From contig JACQDF010000034.1 in assembly GCA_016201205.1 (NCBI GenBank), positions 1 to 64,000 on the forward strand: a DNA stretch of 64,000 nt, read 5' to 3'. Shown in pieces: positions 55,495 to 64,000 of this stretch (position 1 is the stretch's first letter; each line of letters begins with the position of its first letter). A program made the position numbers and the translations under genes. Source of the stretch: Acidobacteriota bacterium (GTDB taxonomy: Bacteria > Acidobacteriota > Terriglobia > Bryobacterales > Bryobacteraceae). The notes under the pieces were generated by a model. The model had not been told where the DNA came from, searched no databases, and saw only the letters and a program-made list of their open reading frames with translations.

Positions 55495-56262
55495 ATGCGC
55501 GATGGGCTGCGCGACTTGAAAGTGCGGAGTTACGTCCTGCCGGCGATGCAGAAAAAGGGACCGCTGACGGCATGGATTGTGGATGAGACCGGGTTTGTCA
55601 AGAGAGGCACGCATTCGGTTGGAGTGGCACGGCAGTATTGTGGCCGGGTGGGAAAGAAGGAGAACTGCCAGGTGGCGGTGAGTTTATCGGCGGCTACGGC
55701 GACCGGGAGTCTGCCCATTGCCTGGCGGTTGTATCTGCCGGAAGAATGGGCCAGCGACCCACAGCGCCGCAGGGCGGCCGGTGTTCCCGAACAGGTGCAG
55801 TTTCAGACCAAGCCGCAGATTGCGCTGGCGCAGATTCGGCAAGCGGTGGAGGACGGGGTGTCGCCCGGGGTGGTGCTGGCCGATGAAGTATACGGATCCA
55901 ATCGCGAGTTCCGGGAGGGAGTGGCGAAACTGAAGCTGGGCTATTCGCTGGCGGTAAGATCCACGACTACGGTGTGGGCGCTGGAGCGGCAGCCATTGCC
56001 ACCCAAGCCTTGGAAGGGGAAGGGGCGGCGGGCCACACGGATGCGACGGGACCAGACGCACCAACCGGTTACGGTGAAGCAACTGGCTCAAGAGTTGCCG
56101 GAGAAAGCTTGGCGCGAAGTGGCTTGGCGCGAAGGCAGTAAAGAAACGTTGTGCTCCCGCTTTACCGCATTGCGGGTTCGACCTGCGTACGGAGACGACC
56201 GCAAAGGGGGCTTACAGCCGGAACCGCCCAGCGGCATAATCCCCATTCGATCGCGACGCTGA
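55495..56262 (+). pseudogene. IS701-family transposase, main fragment (DDE domain)
   Basis: A 255-codon frame carrying the catalytic core: TAWIVDETGFVKRGTHSVGV with the first Asp, ARQYCGRVGKKENCQVAVSL, PIAWRLYLPEEWASDP, ALAQIRQAVEDGVSPGVVLA, DEVYGSN for the second acidic position and a late LPEKAWREVAWREGSKE. The normal ending is replaced after RVRPAYGDD, and the N-terminal part lies 1.7 kb upstream at 53613-53828. In intact elements those parts are contiguous, so DNA was inserted into the transposase gene. No clear terminal inverted repeats were found. Confidence 0.88.
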
Positions 56263-56344
56263 TGTTGTCGCCTGCGCGTATAATTTATGACACAGTAGAG
56301 GTAAAGTATGGGAGCGGATGCGCAAACACTTGTGCCCGTTGTGT

Positions 56345-57448
56345 TTAAACGTACACCCGCTTCACCCGCGCACTGATGCCGCACAGGACCGAATAGGTGA
56401 TGGTGCCGGCTGCCTTCGCCAGTTGCCGCGCGTCCTGCGCCACCTCCGCTTCCGCCCCGATGATGGTGACCGCATCGCCAGGTTCGAGATGCGGAGCATG
56501 GCTGATGTCAATGGTGGTCAGGTCCATCGAGACGGCGCCGAGAATGGGAGTCAGCCTGCCGGCGGCGATCACCTTCCCTTTGTTGGAGAGCCGGTGCGGA
56601 AGCCCATCGGCGTAACCGATGCCGAGCACGGCAATCCGCATGTCCCGCGGCGAAGTGAACATGGCTCCGTAACCGATGCGGGCGCCGGCCTCGATCTCCT
56701 TCACCAGCACGATGGACGCCTTCCATCTCAGCGCGGGCTTCACTTCAAACAGCGGTTTGGGCGCATCGCCCTTGCCAGGCGTCCAGTAGCCGTAGATGGC
56801 GATCCCCGGGCGCACCATGTTGTACCAGGCGCCGCGGCGGGCCAGCATCACAGGATTGGTCGACGCAACATGCGTGTAAAGCGGCTCGACACCCGCCCGG
56901 CGCAAATCTTGGCGCAGCTTCTCGAACTGCGCGATCTGTTGTTCGGTCTGAAAGGAGGTGTAGTCCGCCGACGAAGCGAAGTGCGTCATCAGTCCTTCCA
57001 GACGCGCTGGAGCGCCGGCCCGCACGGCGGCTGCGATTTCTTCCGCCGAAGCCTGTGTCCCCAGCCGCCCCATTCCTGTGTCTGCCTTAAGGTGATACCC
57101 GATGGGGCCGAGACCGCCGATCTCATTCAGCGAGTGCACGGCCGGCGTCAGCTCGTATTCCCGCAGCTTCTCACGTTCCCACGGCAGCACGCCGCCCATC
57201 ACAAGGATGCGAGCATCGATCTGGGCCAGCCGCAGAGCCATGCCTTCGTCGACGCTCGAGACCGCCAGCCAGCGCACCCCCTCGGCAATCAGGATCCTCG
57301 ACACCTCGACGGCGCCGTGGCGGTAGGCGTCCGCCTTCACGACGGGCATCACCTCGACCACTGCGCCGACGGCCTGCTGGATCGAGCGGTAGTTGGCGGC
57401 CAGTTGCTCGCGGGAAATTTCGACCCAGCAGCGCAGAGCCCCGCTCAT
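56345..57448 (-). CDS. alr: Alanine racemase
   Basis: A 367-residue PLP enzyme that makes D-alanine for peptidoglycan. The PLP lysine is Lys38 in VVKADAYRHGAVEV; the family consensus is KANAYGHG, so the usual glycine is Arg here. The catalytic tyrosine is in RIGYGAMF, and the C-terminal domain has GAVSMDLTTIDISHAP and a normal YSVLCGISARVKRVYV ending. The ATG overlaps the stop of the glycosyltransferase upstream (ATGA). Its last 80 bases are duplicated at 53521-53612. Confidence 0.93.
   Translation of the reverse strand: MSGALRCWVEISREQLAANYRSIQQAVGAVVEVMPVVKADAYRHGAVEVSRILIAEGVRWLAVSSVDEGMALRLAQIDARILVMGGVLPWEREKLREYELTPAVHSLNEIGGLGPIGYHLKADTGMGRLGTQASAEEIAAAVRAGAPARLEGLMTHFASSADYTSFQTEQQIAQFEKLRQDLRRAGVEPLYTHVASTNPVMLARRGAWYNMVRPGIAIYGYWTPGKGDAPKPLFEVKPALRWKASIVLVKEIEAGARIGYGAMFTSPRDMRIAVLGIGYADGLPHRLSNKGKVIAAGRLTPILGAVSMDLTTIDISHAPHLEPGDAVTIIGAEAEVAQDARQLAKAAGTITYSVLCGISARVKRVYV
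56349..56431. repeat. Direct repeat copy B: native alr 3' end
   Basis: This is the resident copy of the sequence repeated at 53521-53612. It covers the C-terminal residues of alr (minus strand), stopping just short of its TAA at 56345-56347. Confidence 0.93.
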
Positions 57449-58530
57449 GGCGCCAGCTCCCGGAAGAGACGCTCGTAGGCGTCGGTAACGGCGTCCCAGG
57501 AGTAGCGCTGCGCCACCCGTGTCATCGCCTTCGCTCCCCAGCTTGCCCGGTCCCCGGCGCTCATCTCGAGCGCCTGCTGCATCTTCGCTGTCAGCTCGTG
57601 CGCGTCGAACCCAATGCCGGCCCCGCCCGCCACTTCTTCATTCTCCGGCGTCTTCAGATACAGCACCAGGCAGCCCCGCCCCATGGCTTCAATCAACGCC
57701 GGATGCGTGCCGCCGACTTCGGTCGCATGGATGTAAGCGAGGCAGTGCGATTGCAGCTCGTGGTAGCCTTCGCCGTAGATCGCGCCCGGCAGCAGCACGC
57801 GCGGATCTCTTGTATCCCGGACGCGGCGAATATAGTCCTGAGCATAGGGGGCGTCGCCGACCAGCGCCAGCCGGACATCGGTTTGGAGTCTTTCGAAGGC
57901 CTCGCGCACCAGCAGCGCGTTGTTCTCCGGCTCGAATCGCGAGACATACAGGAAATAGCGCTCCGGCTGAAGACCTAATTGCTCCAGCACGGCAGTGGAA
58001 GAAATCGGGCCCACGGGGGCCCCATAGGGAATGAAGGCAGTCTCCGCACGGTAACGCCGCCGGTAGTATTGGGCGATCTTGCGGGCATCGGTGATCGCCT
58101 GATTAGGAAAGATCGTCGCCATCCATTCCGACATCAGGTACCAGGCGCGGGCGAGCCAGCTCCACTTTCTGCGTCTTCGCTCGACGCCGTCGACATTCAA
58201 CGCGACGGGAACTCCGACCAGGCGGGGCATCCAGGTGAAGATCGCGTTGGCGGCGTTGCAGTAGAGAGCCACATCCGGCCAGTGAAACAGCAGGTGCAGC
58301 GTCGAGAGCGCTGTGTGGGCAATCGTATCCAGATATTTGCGGCGGATGGTGGGCAGATAGACCAGCCTGACGCCGAGGTAGCTCGGCTCGGTGTGCCGCT
58401 GGCGGCAATAGACAGTGACCTGATAGCCGCGCTCGACCAGGCGGCGCGAAAGCTCCTCGGCAAAGGTTTCAAAACCGCCGTACCGCGCCGGTATCCCGCG
58501 TGTGCCGAGAATCGCCACCCGCCCCGGCAA
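57445..58530 (-). CDS. Family 4 glycosyltransferase with DUF1972 N-terminus
   Basis: A 361-residue GT-B enzyme. The N-terminal RVAILGTRGIPARYGGFETF is the DUF1972 signature, followed by a GT4 donor domain with LYVSRFEPENNALLVREAFE, VALVGDAP-like LALVGDAPYAQDY and the catalytic GTHPALIEAMGRGCLVL. DUF1972 enzymes are often rhamnosyl- or fucosyltransferases for capsule or O-antigen. It follows the GT2 gene 6 bases upstream and overlaps alr, so the whole block is one operon. Confidence 0.9.
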   Translation of the reverse strand: MPGRVAILGTRGIPARYGGFETFAEELSRRLVERGYQVTVYCRQRHTEPSYLGVRLVYLPTIRRKYLDTIAHTALSTLHLLFHWPDVALYCNAANAIFTWMPRLVGVPVALNVDGVERRRRKWSWLARAWYLMSEWMATIFPNQAITDARKIAQYYRRRYRAETAFIPYGAPVGPISSTAVLEQLGLQPERYFLYVSRFEPENNALLVREAFERLQTDVRLALVGDAPYAQDYIRRVRDTRDPRVLLPGAIYGEGYHELQSHCLAYIHATEVGGTHPALIEAMGRGCLVLYLKTPENEEVAGGAGIGFDAHELTAKMQQALEMSAGDRASWGAKAMTRVAQRYSWDAVTDAYERLFRELAP

Positions 58531-58536
58531 AGCGCA

Positions 58537-59586
58537 TCAGCCCCGCGCGGCTCTGGACCGGGCGGCCACGCGCGCCCTTGCCTTGGGGACCGGCCTGCTA
58601 ACCGGATGGTAGGAGAACCAGCTTGCGATGTACTCATCGCTGGCGCGCTTGCGATCCATGATTGCCTTGCGCTTTTGCCACACGCGGCGCCAGTTCTTCG
58701 CCAGATACCAGAAGGCTTTCAGCGAGGTGTGCTCGTGCAGCAGGCAGCAGCCGACCACCAGCAGGTCCCGCCAGACGATCGAGAACAGGTTCCGCAGATA
58801 GAGACTACCGGTCATGTTCTTGATCCGCATCAGGAACCGGTTCTTGACCGAGTGCATATTGATGGCCGCGGGCAGCGCCCGGCGGTTGCCCGGCAACACC
58901 GCCCGGACGTGATAGCCGCGGGCGTGCGGCGTGTAAATGCAGCGCCAGCCCATCAACTGCGAGCGCCAGGCCACGTCCGCGTCCTCACGGTAGACGAAAA
59001 AATCCGGGTCAAAGAATTCACCGAAGACTGCGATATCCCCGATCATTTCGCGGCGGTACAGCGCAGCGGCGGCAGTGGCCCCGAACACATACTCATGGTG
59101 AAGGTAGTGCCCGTTGTCTTCCTCCTGGCTGCCGCGATCCAGGTGACGCAACATGGGCGTGAAATAAATGCCCGTGGAATCCACCAGCGTCTTTTCCGGC
59201 AGGTCGAAATTGTTGGTGACCGAGAGCAGCTTCCCGCAGACGGTGCCGGCTTGCGGGTCCATCTGGCCGGCTTCGAGCAGCGCGGAGATAAAGTTTGGAA
59301 ACAGCAGCACGTCCGGGTTGAGCGTGAGCACCCAATCCCCGCCCGCCAGTTCAATCGCCTGGTTCTGGGCGGCGGCGAAGCCGATGTTCTCGCTGTTATA
59401 GACGATCTGGCAGCGGCCTTCGAATTGCTCGAGAATGTCCACGGTGCCGTCCGTGGAGGCATTATCGATCACGATCACTTCTTTGTTCTGGTATCGCTGT
59501 GCCAGCACCGATTCCAGGCAACGTTTGATGAACCGGCCGCTGTTGAACGTCACGATGGTGACGGAAACCAAATCGCTATAAGACAT
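58537..59586 (-). CDS. Family 2 glycosyltransferase
   Basis: A 349-residue GT-A protein starting MSYSDLVSVTIVTFNSGRFI (ATG 59586; the frame extends to 59643 without a ribosome site). Nucleotide-sugar motifs are EVIVIDNASTDGTVDILEQF and LTLNPDVLLFPNF (DxD-like), with FFDPDFFVYREDADVAWRSQ as the catalytic acidic region of rhamnosyltransferase-like GT2. The C-terminus has a hydrophobic LRNLFSIVWRDLLVVGCCLL helix, so it is membrane-associated. It overlaps the preceding GT2 by 11 bases. Confidence 0.9.
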   Translation of the reverse strand: MSYSDLVSVTIVTFNSGRFIKRCLESVLAQRYQNKEVIVIDNASTDGTVDILEQFEGRCQIVYNSENIGFAAAQNQAIELAGGDWVLTLNPDVLLFPNFISALLEAGQMDPQAGTVCGKLLSVTNNFDLPEKTLVDSTGIYFTPMLRHLDRGSQEEDNGHYLHHEYVFGATAAAALYRREMIGDIAVFGEFFDPDFFVYREDADVAWRSQLMGWRCIYTPHARGYHVRAVLPGNRRALPAAINMHSVKNRFLMRIKNMTGSLYLRNLFSIVWRDLLVVGCCLLHEHTSLKAFWYLAKNWRRVWQKRKAIMDRKRASDEYIASWFSYHPVSRPVPKARARVAARSRAARG

Positions 59587-60547
59587 GAATCTGAGCCTGG
59601 TTTGAGTATCTACTTCCGGAACTGCTCCGACCGCGGCCGCCACCAGAAAGAAGATAGCGACACGCCAGACGAATCACCTTACCATAAGTCCGCACGGGTT
59701 CCACTTTGCGATGAAGCACAATCCCCGTTACCAGCCGAAGCAGCGCACCCCCAACCACCGCCAGACTGAGCACTGCACACCAGGGGCGCGAAAAATGCTT
59801 TCCGGCGTACTTCAGTAGGCTAGCATACCAGTAAAACTCGCGGCTTGGGCCTGGGATTTGGCGGACGGAATGGGCGCCCAGATGGCGGGCCTGGACTTCC
59901 GCCTCATAGTATATCAAGTAGCCCTTCTCCAGCAGTCGCTTGCAGAAGTCCACGTCCTCGAACCAGAGCGGAAAAAAACTCTCATCCATTCCGCCGGCGG
60001 CCTCCCATGCCGAGCGCCGGATCATCAGAAATGCGCCGGCTGGCTGCTCGACCGTGCCGCTCCGCGTTTCATCCAGATCCAGGCAGCGATAGCGGCGGTT
60101 GACGGGATTGGCCGGCCACAGGCGGTTCACGCCCAAAACCTCGAAGATCAGGCTGCTGGGCGCAGGCAGCCGGCGGACGCCGAATCCTCTCTGAAAAGAA
60201 CCGTCCGCGGAAATGAGCCGTCCCGTGGCGGCGCCGGCATCCGGCCGTAAGCAGGCGGCACGCAAAGCTTCAAGGCTGGTCTCCACAACGGTATCCGGAT
60301 TCAACAGCAGCAGCAGAGGATGGCTGGCGGCGGCGAATCCCTGATTCACGGCGGCGGCGAAGCCACGGTTCTCCTTGTTGGCGATCAACCGCACAGCGGG
60401 CCGTTTGCGGACTTCTTCGATAGTCGCGTCCCCGGACGCATTGTCGACGACGATCACCTCCACTCGTTGCCGCTGACATGCGTCCACGCACGCGCCAATG
60501 ACGGAGGCGGAGTTGTGGGTGACGATGACGGCCGCCAGATCTTTCAT
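59576..60547 (-). CDS. Family 2 glycosyltransferase, membrane-associated
   Basis: A 323-residue GT2. ATG 60547 (MKDLAAVIVTHNSASV) overlaps the previous stop (ATGA). Motifs: VEVIVVDNASGDATIEEVRK, LLLLLNPDTVVETSLEALRA, GAFLMIRRSAWEAAGGMDES and FFPLWFEDVDFCKRLLEKGY. It carries one or two hydrophobic helices near the C-terminus (CAVLSLAVVGGALLRLVTGI). It is most like rhamnosyltransferases that build polysaccharide repeat units. Confidence 0.9.
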   Translation of the reverse strand: MKDLAAVIVTHNSASVIGACVDACQRQRVEVIVVDNASGDATIEEVRKRPAVRLIANKENRGFAAAVNQGFAAASHPLLLLLNPDTVVETSLEALRAACLRPDAGAATGRLISADGSFQRGFGVRRLPAPSSLIFEVLGVNRLWPANPVNRRYRCLDLDETRSGTVEQPAGAFLMIRRSAWEAAGGMDESFFPLWFEDVDFCKRLLEKGYLIYYEAEVQARHLGAHSVRQIPGPSREFYWYASLLKYAGKHFSRPWCAVLSLAVVGGALLRLVTGIVLHRKVEPVRTYGKVIRLACRYLLSGGGRGRSSSGSRYSNQAQIHVL

Positions 60548-61515
60548 GTGAGTGAAAAGTACAGACGCCAGAACAGGTCGCTTCCGGCTTGCTTTTGCAG
60601 CTCGAGGATTTCCTGTTCCGAGCAGCTCAGGACGTCCTCCAGTCGTGTGTGTTGCCGGCGGCGGGACCTCCAAAGCCGGCCCAGCGCCTGGTACTTGCCC
60701 TGCAAATACGCCATGCCGGTTCCGTGCCGGACGGCGAGCGCTCCCCACAACAACTGGGCGATCAGCACTTGCCAGCCGTAGCGGATGATCCAGTCCGGAG
60801 GATAGTGCTTGGCCACCAGCAGCAACTGATTGCGCGCCAGCCGGCGCACCGTTTCCCGGCTCCATTCGCCCAGCGTGGCGCTGCCGTGATGCAAGCCGGT
60901 CGCTTCCGGCACATACAGGCCGCAAAAGCCGGCGAGCGCGCAACGCAGGCCGAATTCCACGTCTTCGAGATAGGATTCGAACTCCTCGTCCAGATACCCC
61001 ACTCGCTCAAACAGCTCACGGCGGAAAACGGCGGCAGTGAATGGAACAAAATGGACGCGCCGTGTTCTGCTCCACACCGAACAGTCGGCCGAGCCGTGCC
61101 CGGCACGCCAGGCGCAACCGCCCCGGCAAAGCAGGTCAAAAGCGCCATCCACGCGCTTGGGATTGGAAGCAGTGAGCAGTTTGCCGGCGCCGAACCAGCA
61201 GTCTTCGCCGGCCACCGCGGGGAGCAGCGTCTCCAGCCAGGTGGCCGGCAGCCGCACATCGTTGTTCAAGACCGCCACCCAGTCGGTCGCCGCCGCTCGC
61301 AGCCCGGCATTGACAGCGTGGCTGAAGCCCCGGTTCGCGGCCAGCCGGATCACCCGTGCGCCGGCGGAAGCGGCCGCTTCCACCGAGCCGTCCGACGAGC
61401 CGTTGTCCACAACCACGATTTCTTCCAGCGCCATGGATTGCCCCCGCAGATCCTCGATCACGCCGGCCAGCAGATCGCGGCGGTTCCAGTTCGGGATAAT
61501 GGCGGTGACACGCAT
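60544..61515 (-). CDS. Family 2 glycosyltransferase
   Basis: A 323-residue GT2: VTAIIPNWNRRDLLAGVIED, EEIVVVDNGSSDGSVEAAAS, VAVLNNDVRLPATWLETLLP and a catalytic region FESYLEDVEFGLRCALAGF. The C-terminal third has a hydrophobic stretch (IIRYGWQVLIAQLLWGALAV). It is coupled downstream to the next GT2 by an ATGA overlap and lies 18 bases from the GT2 upstream. The three similar GT2 genes in a row suggest successive addition of sugars to one glycan. Confidence 0.9.
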   Translation of the reverse strand: MRVTAIIPNWNRRDLLAGVIEDLRGQSMALEEIVVVDNGSSDGSVEAAASAGARVIRLAANRGFSHAVNAGLRAAATDWVAVLNNDVRLPATWLETLLPAVAGEDCWFGAGKLLTASNPKRVDGAFDLLCRGGCAWRAGHGSADCSVWSRTRRVHFVPFTAAVFRRELFERVGYLDEEFESYLEDVEFGLRCALAGFCGLYVPEATGLHHGSATLGEWSRETVRRLARNQLLLVAKHYPPDWIIRYGWQVLIAQLLWGALAVRHGTGMAYLQGKYQALGRLWRSRRRQHTRLEDVLSCSEQEILELQKQAGSDLFWRLYFSLT

Positions 61516-61533
61516 CGACGGGTTCGAAGCAGT

Positions 61534-62223
61534 CTAGCATTTCCTCGCCCGCGAGGTAAATCGCTTGCGGAAGAGGAACCAGAGGTTGTAACAGCCATCG
61601 CGCCACGGGTTGAGCTTGATTTCCCCCAGCCGCGACGAATACTGAATCGAGATCTCCTGAAAGCGCACCCCGGGATTCTTCAGCGCTTCGATCTTGATCT
61701 CTTCGGAAAAGGCCATGCTGTCCGATTCCAGTGTCATCCCTTCGAGAATCGAGCGGCGGAAGACCCACATGCCGGATTGCGAATCGCGCACCCACTGGAA
61801 ATATAACAGGCTCATGGCCACGGACAGGATGAGGTTGCCGATCTTGTGTTTGAAGCTCATCGCATGGCGGTCGCGGACCGGGAAGCGGGAAGCGTTGAGG
61901 AAGTCGGCCTCCAGATGCAGGAAGGCCTCGATGAGGTAAGAGATGGCGTCCGGCGGATAGCTGTGATCGCCGTCCAGCGTAACAATGACGTCTCCGGTGG
62001 CGGCCGAGAAGCCGCGCTTGTAACTGCGGCCATACCCGCGGACATCCTCGCGAATCACCATCGCTCCGAAGGAGCGTGCGACTTGCGCGGTGCGGTCCGT
62101 CGAGCGGTTGTCGACTACGATGACCTGATCGACGAACGCCGGCATGCTCTTCAGCACTTGCTCGATGCCTTGTTCCTCATTGAGGCAGGGGATGACTACG
62201 GTAATCGAAAGGCCCTTGTACAA
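61534..62223 (-). CDS. Family 2 glycosyltransferase (DPM1-like)
   Basis: A 229-residue GT2 of the polyprenyl-phosphate mannosyl/glucosyltransferase type: SITVVIPCLNEEQGIEQVLK, DQVIVVDNRSTDRTAQVARS, GDVIVTLDGDHSYPPDAISY (DxD) and RDSQSGMWVFRRSILEGM. It lacks the C-terminal GtrA-like membrane domain, so it is the soluble form. Such enzymes load lipid carriers with a sugar. It is the first glycosyltransferase of the block, 45 bases after the ABC ATPase gene. Confidence 0.9.
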   Translation of the reverse strand: MYKGLSITVVIPCLNEEQGIEQVLKSMPAFVDQVIVVDNRSTDRTAQVARSFGAMVIREDVRGYGRSYKRGFSAATGDVIVTLDGDHSYPPDAISYLIEAFLHLEADFLNASRFPVRDRHAMSFKHKIGNLILSVAMSLLYFQWVRDSQSGMWVFRRSILEGMTLESDSMAFSEEIKIEALKNPGVRFQEISIQYSSRLGEIKLNPWRDGCYNLWFLFRKRFTSRARKC

Positions 62224-62268
62224 GCTGCTATTTTAGCCGGTGCGCGCTTTCCGGAAGCGCAAGAAGAT

Positions 62269-63006
62269 CTATCTGACCTTTTCGTCCTTGGCGATCTTGC
62301 CGTCGCGAAGGTACACCACACGGTGAGCGTGCACCGCGACGTCCTGCTCGTGTGTCACCAGGATGATTGTATTGCCCTGCTGGTGCAGGCGGTCGAACAG
62401 GCTCATGATTTCCGCGCCGGTGGCCGAGTCGAGGTTTCCGGTGGGCTCGTCGGCAAGCAGAATCGACGGGTTGTTGACCAGGGCGCGGGCGATCGCGACA
62501 CGCTGGCGCTGGCCGCCGGACAACTCGCTCGGCTTGTGGTACATGCGGTGGGCCAGGTCCACTTGTTGCATCGCCAGCTTCGCTCTCTCGATTCTCTGCT
62601 CGGCGGACATGCCGGCGTAGATCAGCGGGAGCTCGACGTTGTGCAGCCCGGTGGCGCGTGAGAGCAGGTTGAAAGTCTGGAAGACGAAACCGATTTCCTT
62701 GTTGCGGATGGCGGCCAGCTCGTCATCATTCATTTCGCTGACCAGACGCCCGTTGATGAAATAGTCGCCTTTCGATGGCGTGTCCAGGCACCCGATCAGA
62801 TTCATGAGAGTGGATTTCCCCGAACCTGACGGCCCCATGATCGCGACATACTCGCCGCGCTTCATCTCGAGATTCACCCCGCAGACGGCGTGGATCTCCT
62901 GATCCCCCATGATGTAGGTTTTCCACAACTCGTATGTGCGGATGACAATGCCGTCTTTCTTAAGCTGTTCTCCGCGCTCAACTTTTTCCTGAACTGCCTC
63001 TGTCAT
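62269..63006 (-). CDS. ABC transporter ATP-binding protein (MacB/LolD type)
   Basis: A 245-residue ATPase: Walker [19 protein letters not shown]-loop [20 protein letters not shown], signature [17 protein letters not shown], Walker [17 protein letters not shown] and H-loop LVTHEQDVA. The first 25 residues are an extension ([11 protein letters not shown]), and an alternative start may lie within it. MacB/LolD ATPases work with FtsX-type permeases, one of which may lie left of the window's adaptor gene only outside this region, because none is here. It is preceded 96 bases upstream by the HlyD adaptor. Confidence 0.92.
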   Translation of the reverse strand: MTEAVQEKVERGEQLKKDGIVIRTYELWKTYIMGDQEIHAVCGVNLEMKRGEYVAIMGPSGSGKSTLMNLIGCLDTPSKGDYFINGRLVSEMNDDELAAIRNKEIGFVFQTFNLLSRATGLHNVELPLIYAGMSAEQRIERAKLAMQQVDLAHRMYHKPSELSGGQRQRVAIARALVNNPSILLADEPTGNLDSATGAEIMSLFDRLHQQGNTIILVTHEQDVAVHAHRVVYLRDGKIAKDEKVR

Positions 63007-63102
63007 GGTTCTCTCAACGTACTATTTCCATCTTAACCTTGTCCGCAGGCGGGAAAGACAAACCGTCCCCCGATGGGTAGGCGTAGGAAGACCGCCCTGA
63101 GG

Positions 63103-64000
63103 TTACGATTCCGGCCTCAGGGGTTCCCGATTGTTCTCCACGCGGACCTTTGCTTCATTGCGGAGGGTGCGGATTACTTTGTAGGATCCGGTAATGATCT
63201 CGTCGCCGTCGTCCAGCCCGGTCAGGACTTCAATGTCGGTGGCCCCGGTGATGCCGGTGTCCACTTTCCTGAAGGCGGCCTTGCCGCCGGAGACAACGAA
63301 CACCCCCTGAATCTCCTCTTTGCGCGCCTTTTCGGCCGCCGGGTTCGGCCCGGCCGCTTTCACCGAGTCGCCTGCCGGCGCTTCCAGATCGCCTTTCTGC
63401 CGCACGGTCAATGCTTGAATCGGAATCGTCAGCACCTTCTGCCGCGTGGCCGTTGTGACCTTTGCCGTGCAGGAGAGGCCGGGACGAATCTCGGCCGGGG
63501 GATTCTCCAGCGCAATCACCACCTTGAAGTCCTTGGCCTCCTGGCTCGAGATGGCGCTCTGGCTGGCCGCCAGACCGGTCGAGCGGAGAATGGCCGTATT
63601 TCCGATCTCGAGGACCCGCCCTTTGAAGATTCGATTCGGAATCGCATCGATCGTCACATCCGCGATCTGAGTCAGCTTTACGTTGACGATGTCCGTCTCG
63701 TCCACCTTGACTTCGGCGGTGATCAAAGACATGTCCGCGATGGTCATAATGAGGCTGGCGGGCGAGTTCTGGATCCCTGGCACGACGGTCTCGCCCACCC
63801 GCACGGGCAGGTTCGTGACCACGCCATCAAGCGGAGAGATGATGTAGGTGCGCTGCAACACGTCGGCGGCGCGCTTCAGGTTGGCCTGCGCCAGGGCAAC
63901 ACGCTTCTGAGCAGCCGTCAGGCTGGAGGACGTCTGATTCCGCTGTGCCTTAACCTGGGCCAGGCGAGCCTCGGCCTCCCGGACGGCCGCCTGATAGACC
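63103..64000 (-). CDS. HlyD/MacA-type efflux adaptor (5' end outside window)
   Basis: The frame is open to the window edge at 64000, so its start is beyond. The visible part ends a coiled-coil hairpin (AEARLAQVKAQRNQTSSSLT, AQKRVALAQANLKRAADVLQ), then the lipoyl half RTYIISPLDGVVTNLPVRVG, the beta-barrel with VKVDETDIVNVKLTQIADVT and FKVVIALENPPAEIRPGLSC, and a C-terminal part TGITGATDIEVLTGLDDGDE. These are the features of MacA/HlyD periplasmic adaptors, pairing with the ABC ATPase downstream for export of a macrolide, peptide or lipid. Confidence 0.93.
   Translation of the reverse strand, partial: VYQAAVREAEARLAQVKAQRNQTSSSLTAAQKRVALAQANLKRAADVLQRTYIISPLDGVVTNLPVRVGETVVPGIQNSPASLIMTIADMSLITAEVKVDETDIVNVKLTQIADVTIDAIPNRIFKGRVLEIGNTAILRSTGLAASQSAISSQEAKDFKVVIALENPPAEIRPGLSCTAKVTTATRQKVLTIPIQALTVRQKGDLEAPAGDSVKAAGPNPAAEKARKEEIQGVFVVSGGKAAFRKVDTGITGATDIEVLTGLDDGDEIITGSYKVIRTLRNEAKVRVENNREPLRPES

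Overview
The window looks like a GC-rich chromosome segment from an Acidobacteriota soil bacterium of the Solibacter/Bryobacter type. This rests on gene content: five large Oar-like TonB-dependent receptors with carboxypeptidase-regulatory N-termini plus remnants of two more, a winged-helix/TolB-like regulator, secreted Tat- and Sec-type sugar enzymes, a neutral-ceramidase-like protein, an SGNH-TPR protein and palindromic intergenic repeats. No species can be named from the sequence alone.

Layout. 1-6.1 kb: two convergent TonB receptors separated by a hairpin-rich repeat. 6.3-9.1 kb: rpmB-rpmG with a clear terminator, a winged-helix regulator, a second hairpin-rich repeat and a secreted mutarotase-like protein. 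9.2-14.3 kb: a tight forward operon hslV-hslU-FN3 lipoprotein-FAH hydrolase-transaldolase-two small proteins. 14.3-16.6 kb: a 2.2 kb scrap segment bounded by a 125 bp direct repeat. 16.6-26.5 kb: cold-shock protein, quinoprotein-like secreted protein, a tacAT-type toxin-antitoxin pair, sugar isomerase-like and cupin proteins, LysR regulator, MFS transporter, and a membrane-spermidine synthase fusion. 26.7-31.7 kb: VapB-like antitoxin with a remnant toxin, ceramidase-like protein, TonB receptor. 31.8-39.6 kb: an SGNH-TPR protein and a seven-heme TPR cytochrome, separated by a segment carrying higBA and a TonB receptor that is bounded by a 68 bp direct repeat. 39.7-45 kb: TonB receptor, membrane protein, broken TonB receptor. 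45-52.5 kb: glycosyltransferase, phosphomannomutase/phosphoglucomutase, dehydratase/aldolase, amino acid permease, a 52-residue basic protein and UvrD. 52.5-56.4 kb: a patchwork of gene fragments with an intact cysteine-rich secreted peptide locus; its 53.5-56.4 kb part is bounded by a duplicated alr 3' end. 56.3-64 kb: alr followed upstream by five glycosyltransferases, an ABC ATPase and an HlyD-type adaptor, all on the minus strand.

The strongest unexplained signal is structural. In three places the 3' end of a resident gene, stop codon included, is present twice as a direct repeat of about 70-125 bp, and 2-4 kb of accessory or broken DNA lies between the copies. The resident gene stays intact each time. 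The accessory DNA also shows many internal deletions and one small in-gene inversion. All family assignments are by reading; no database search was run.
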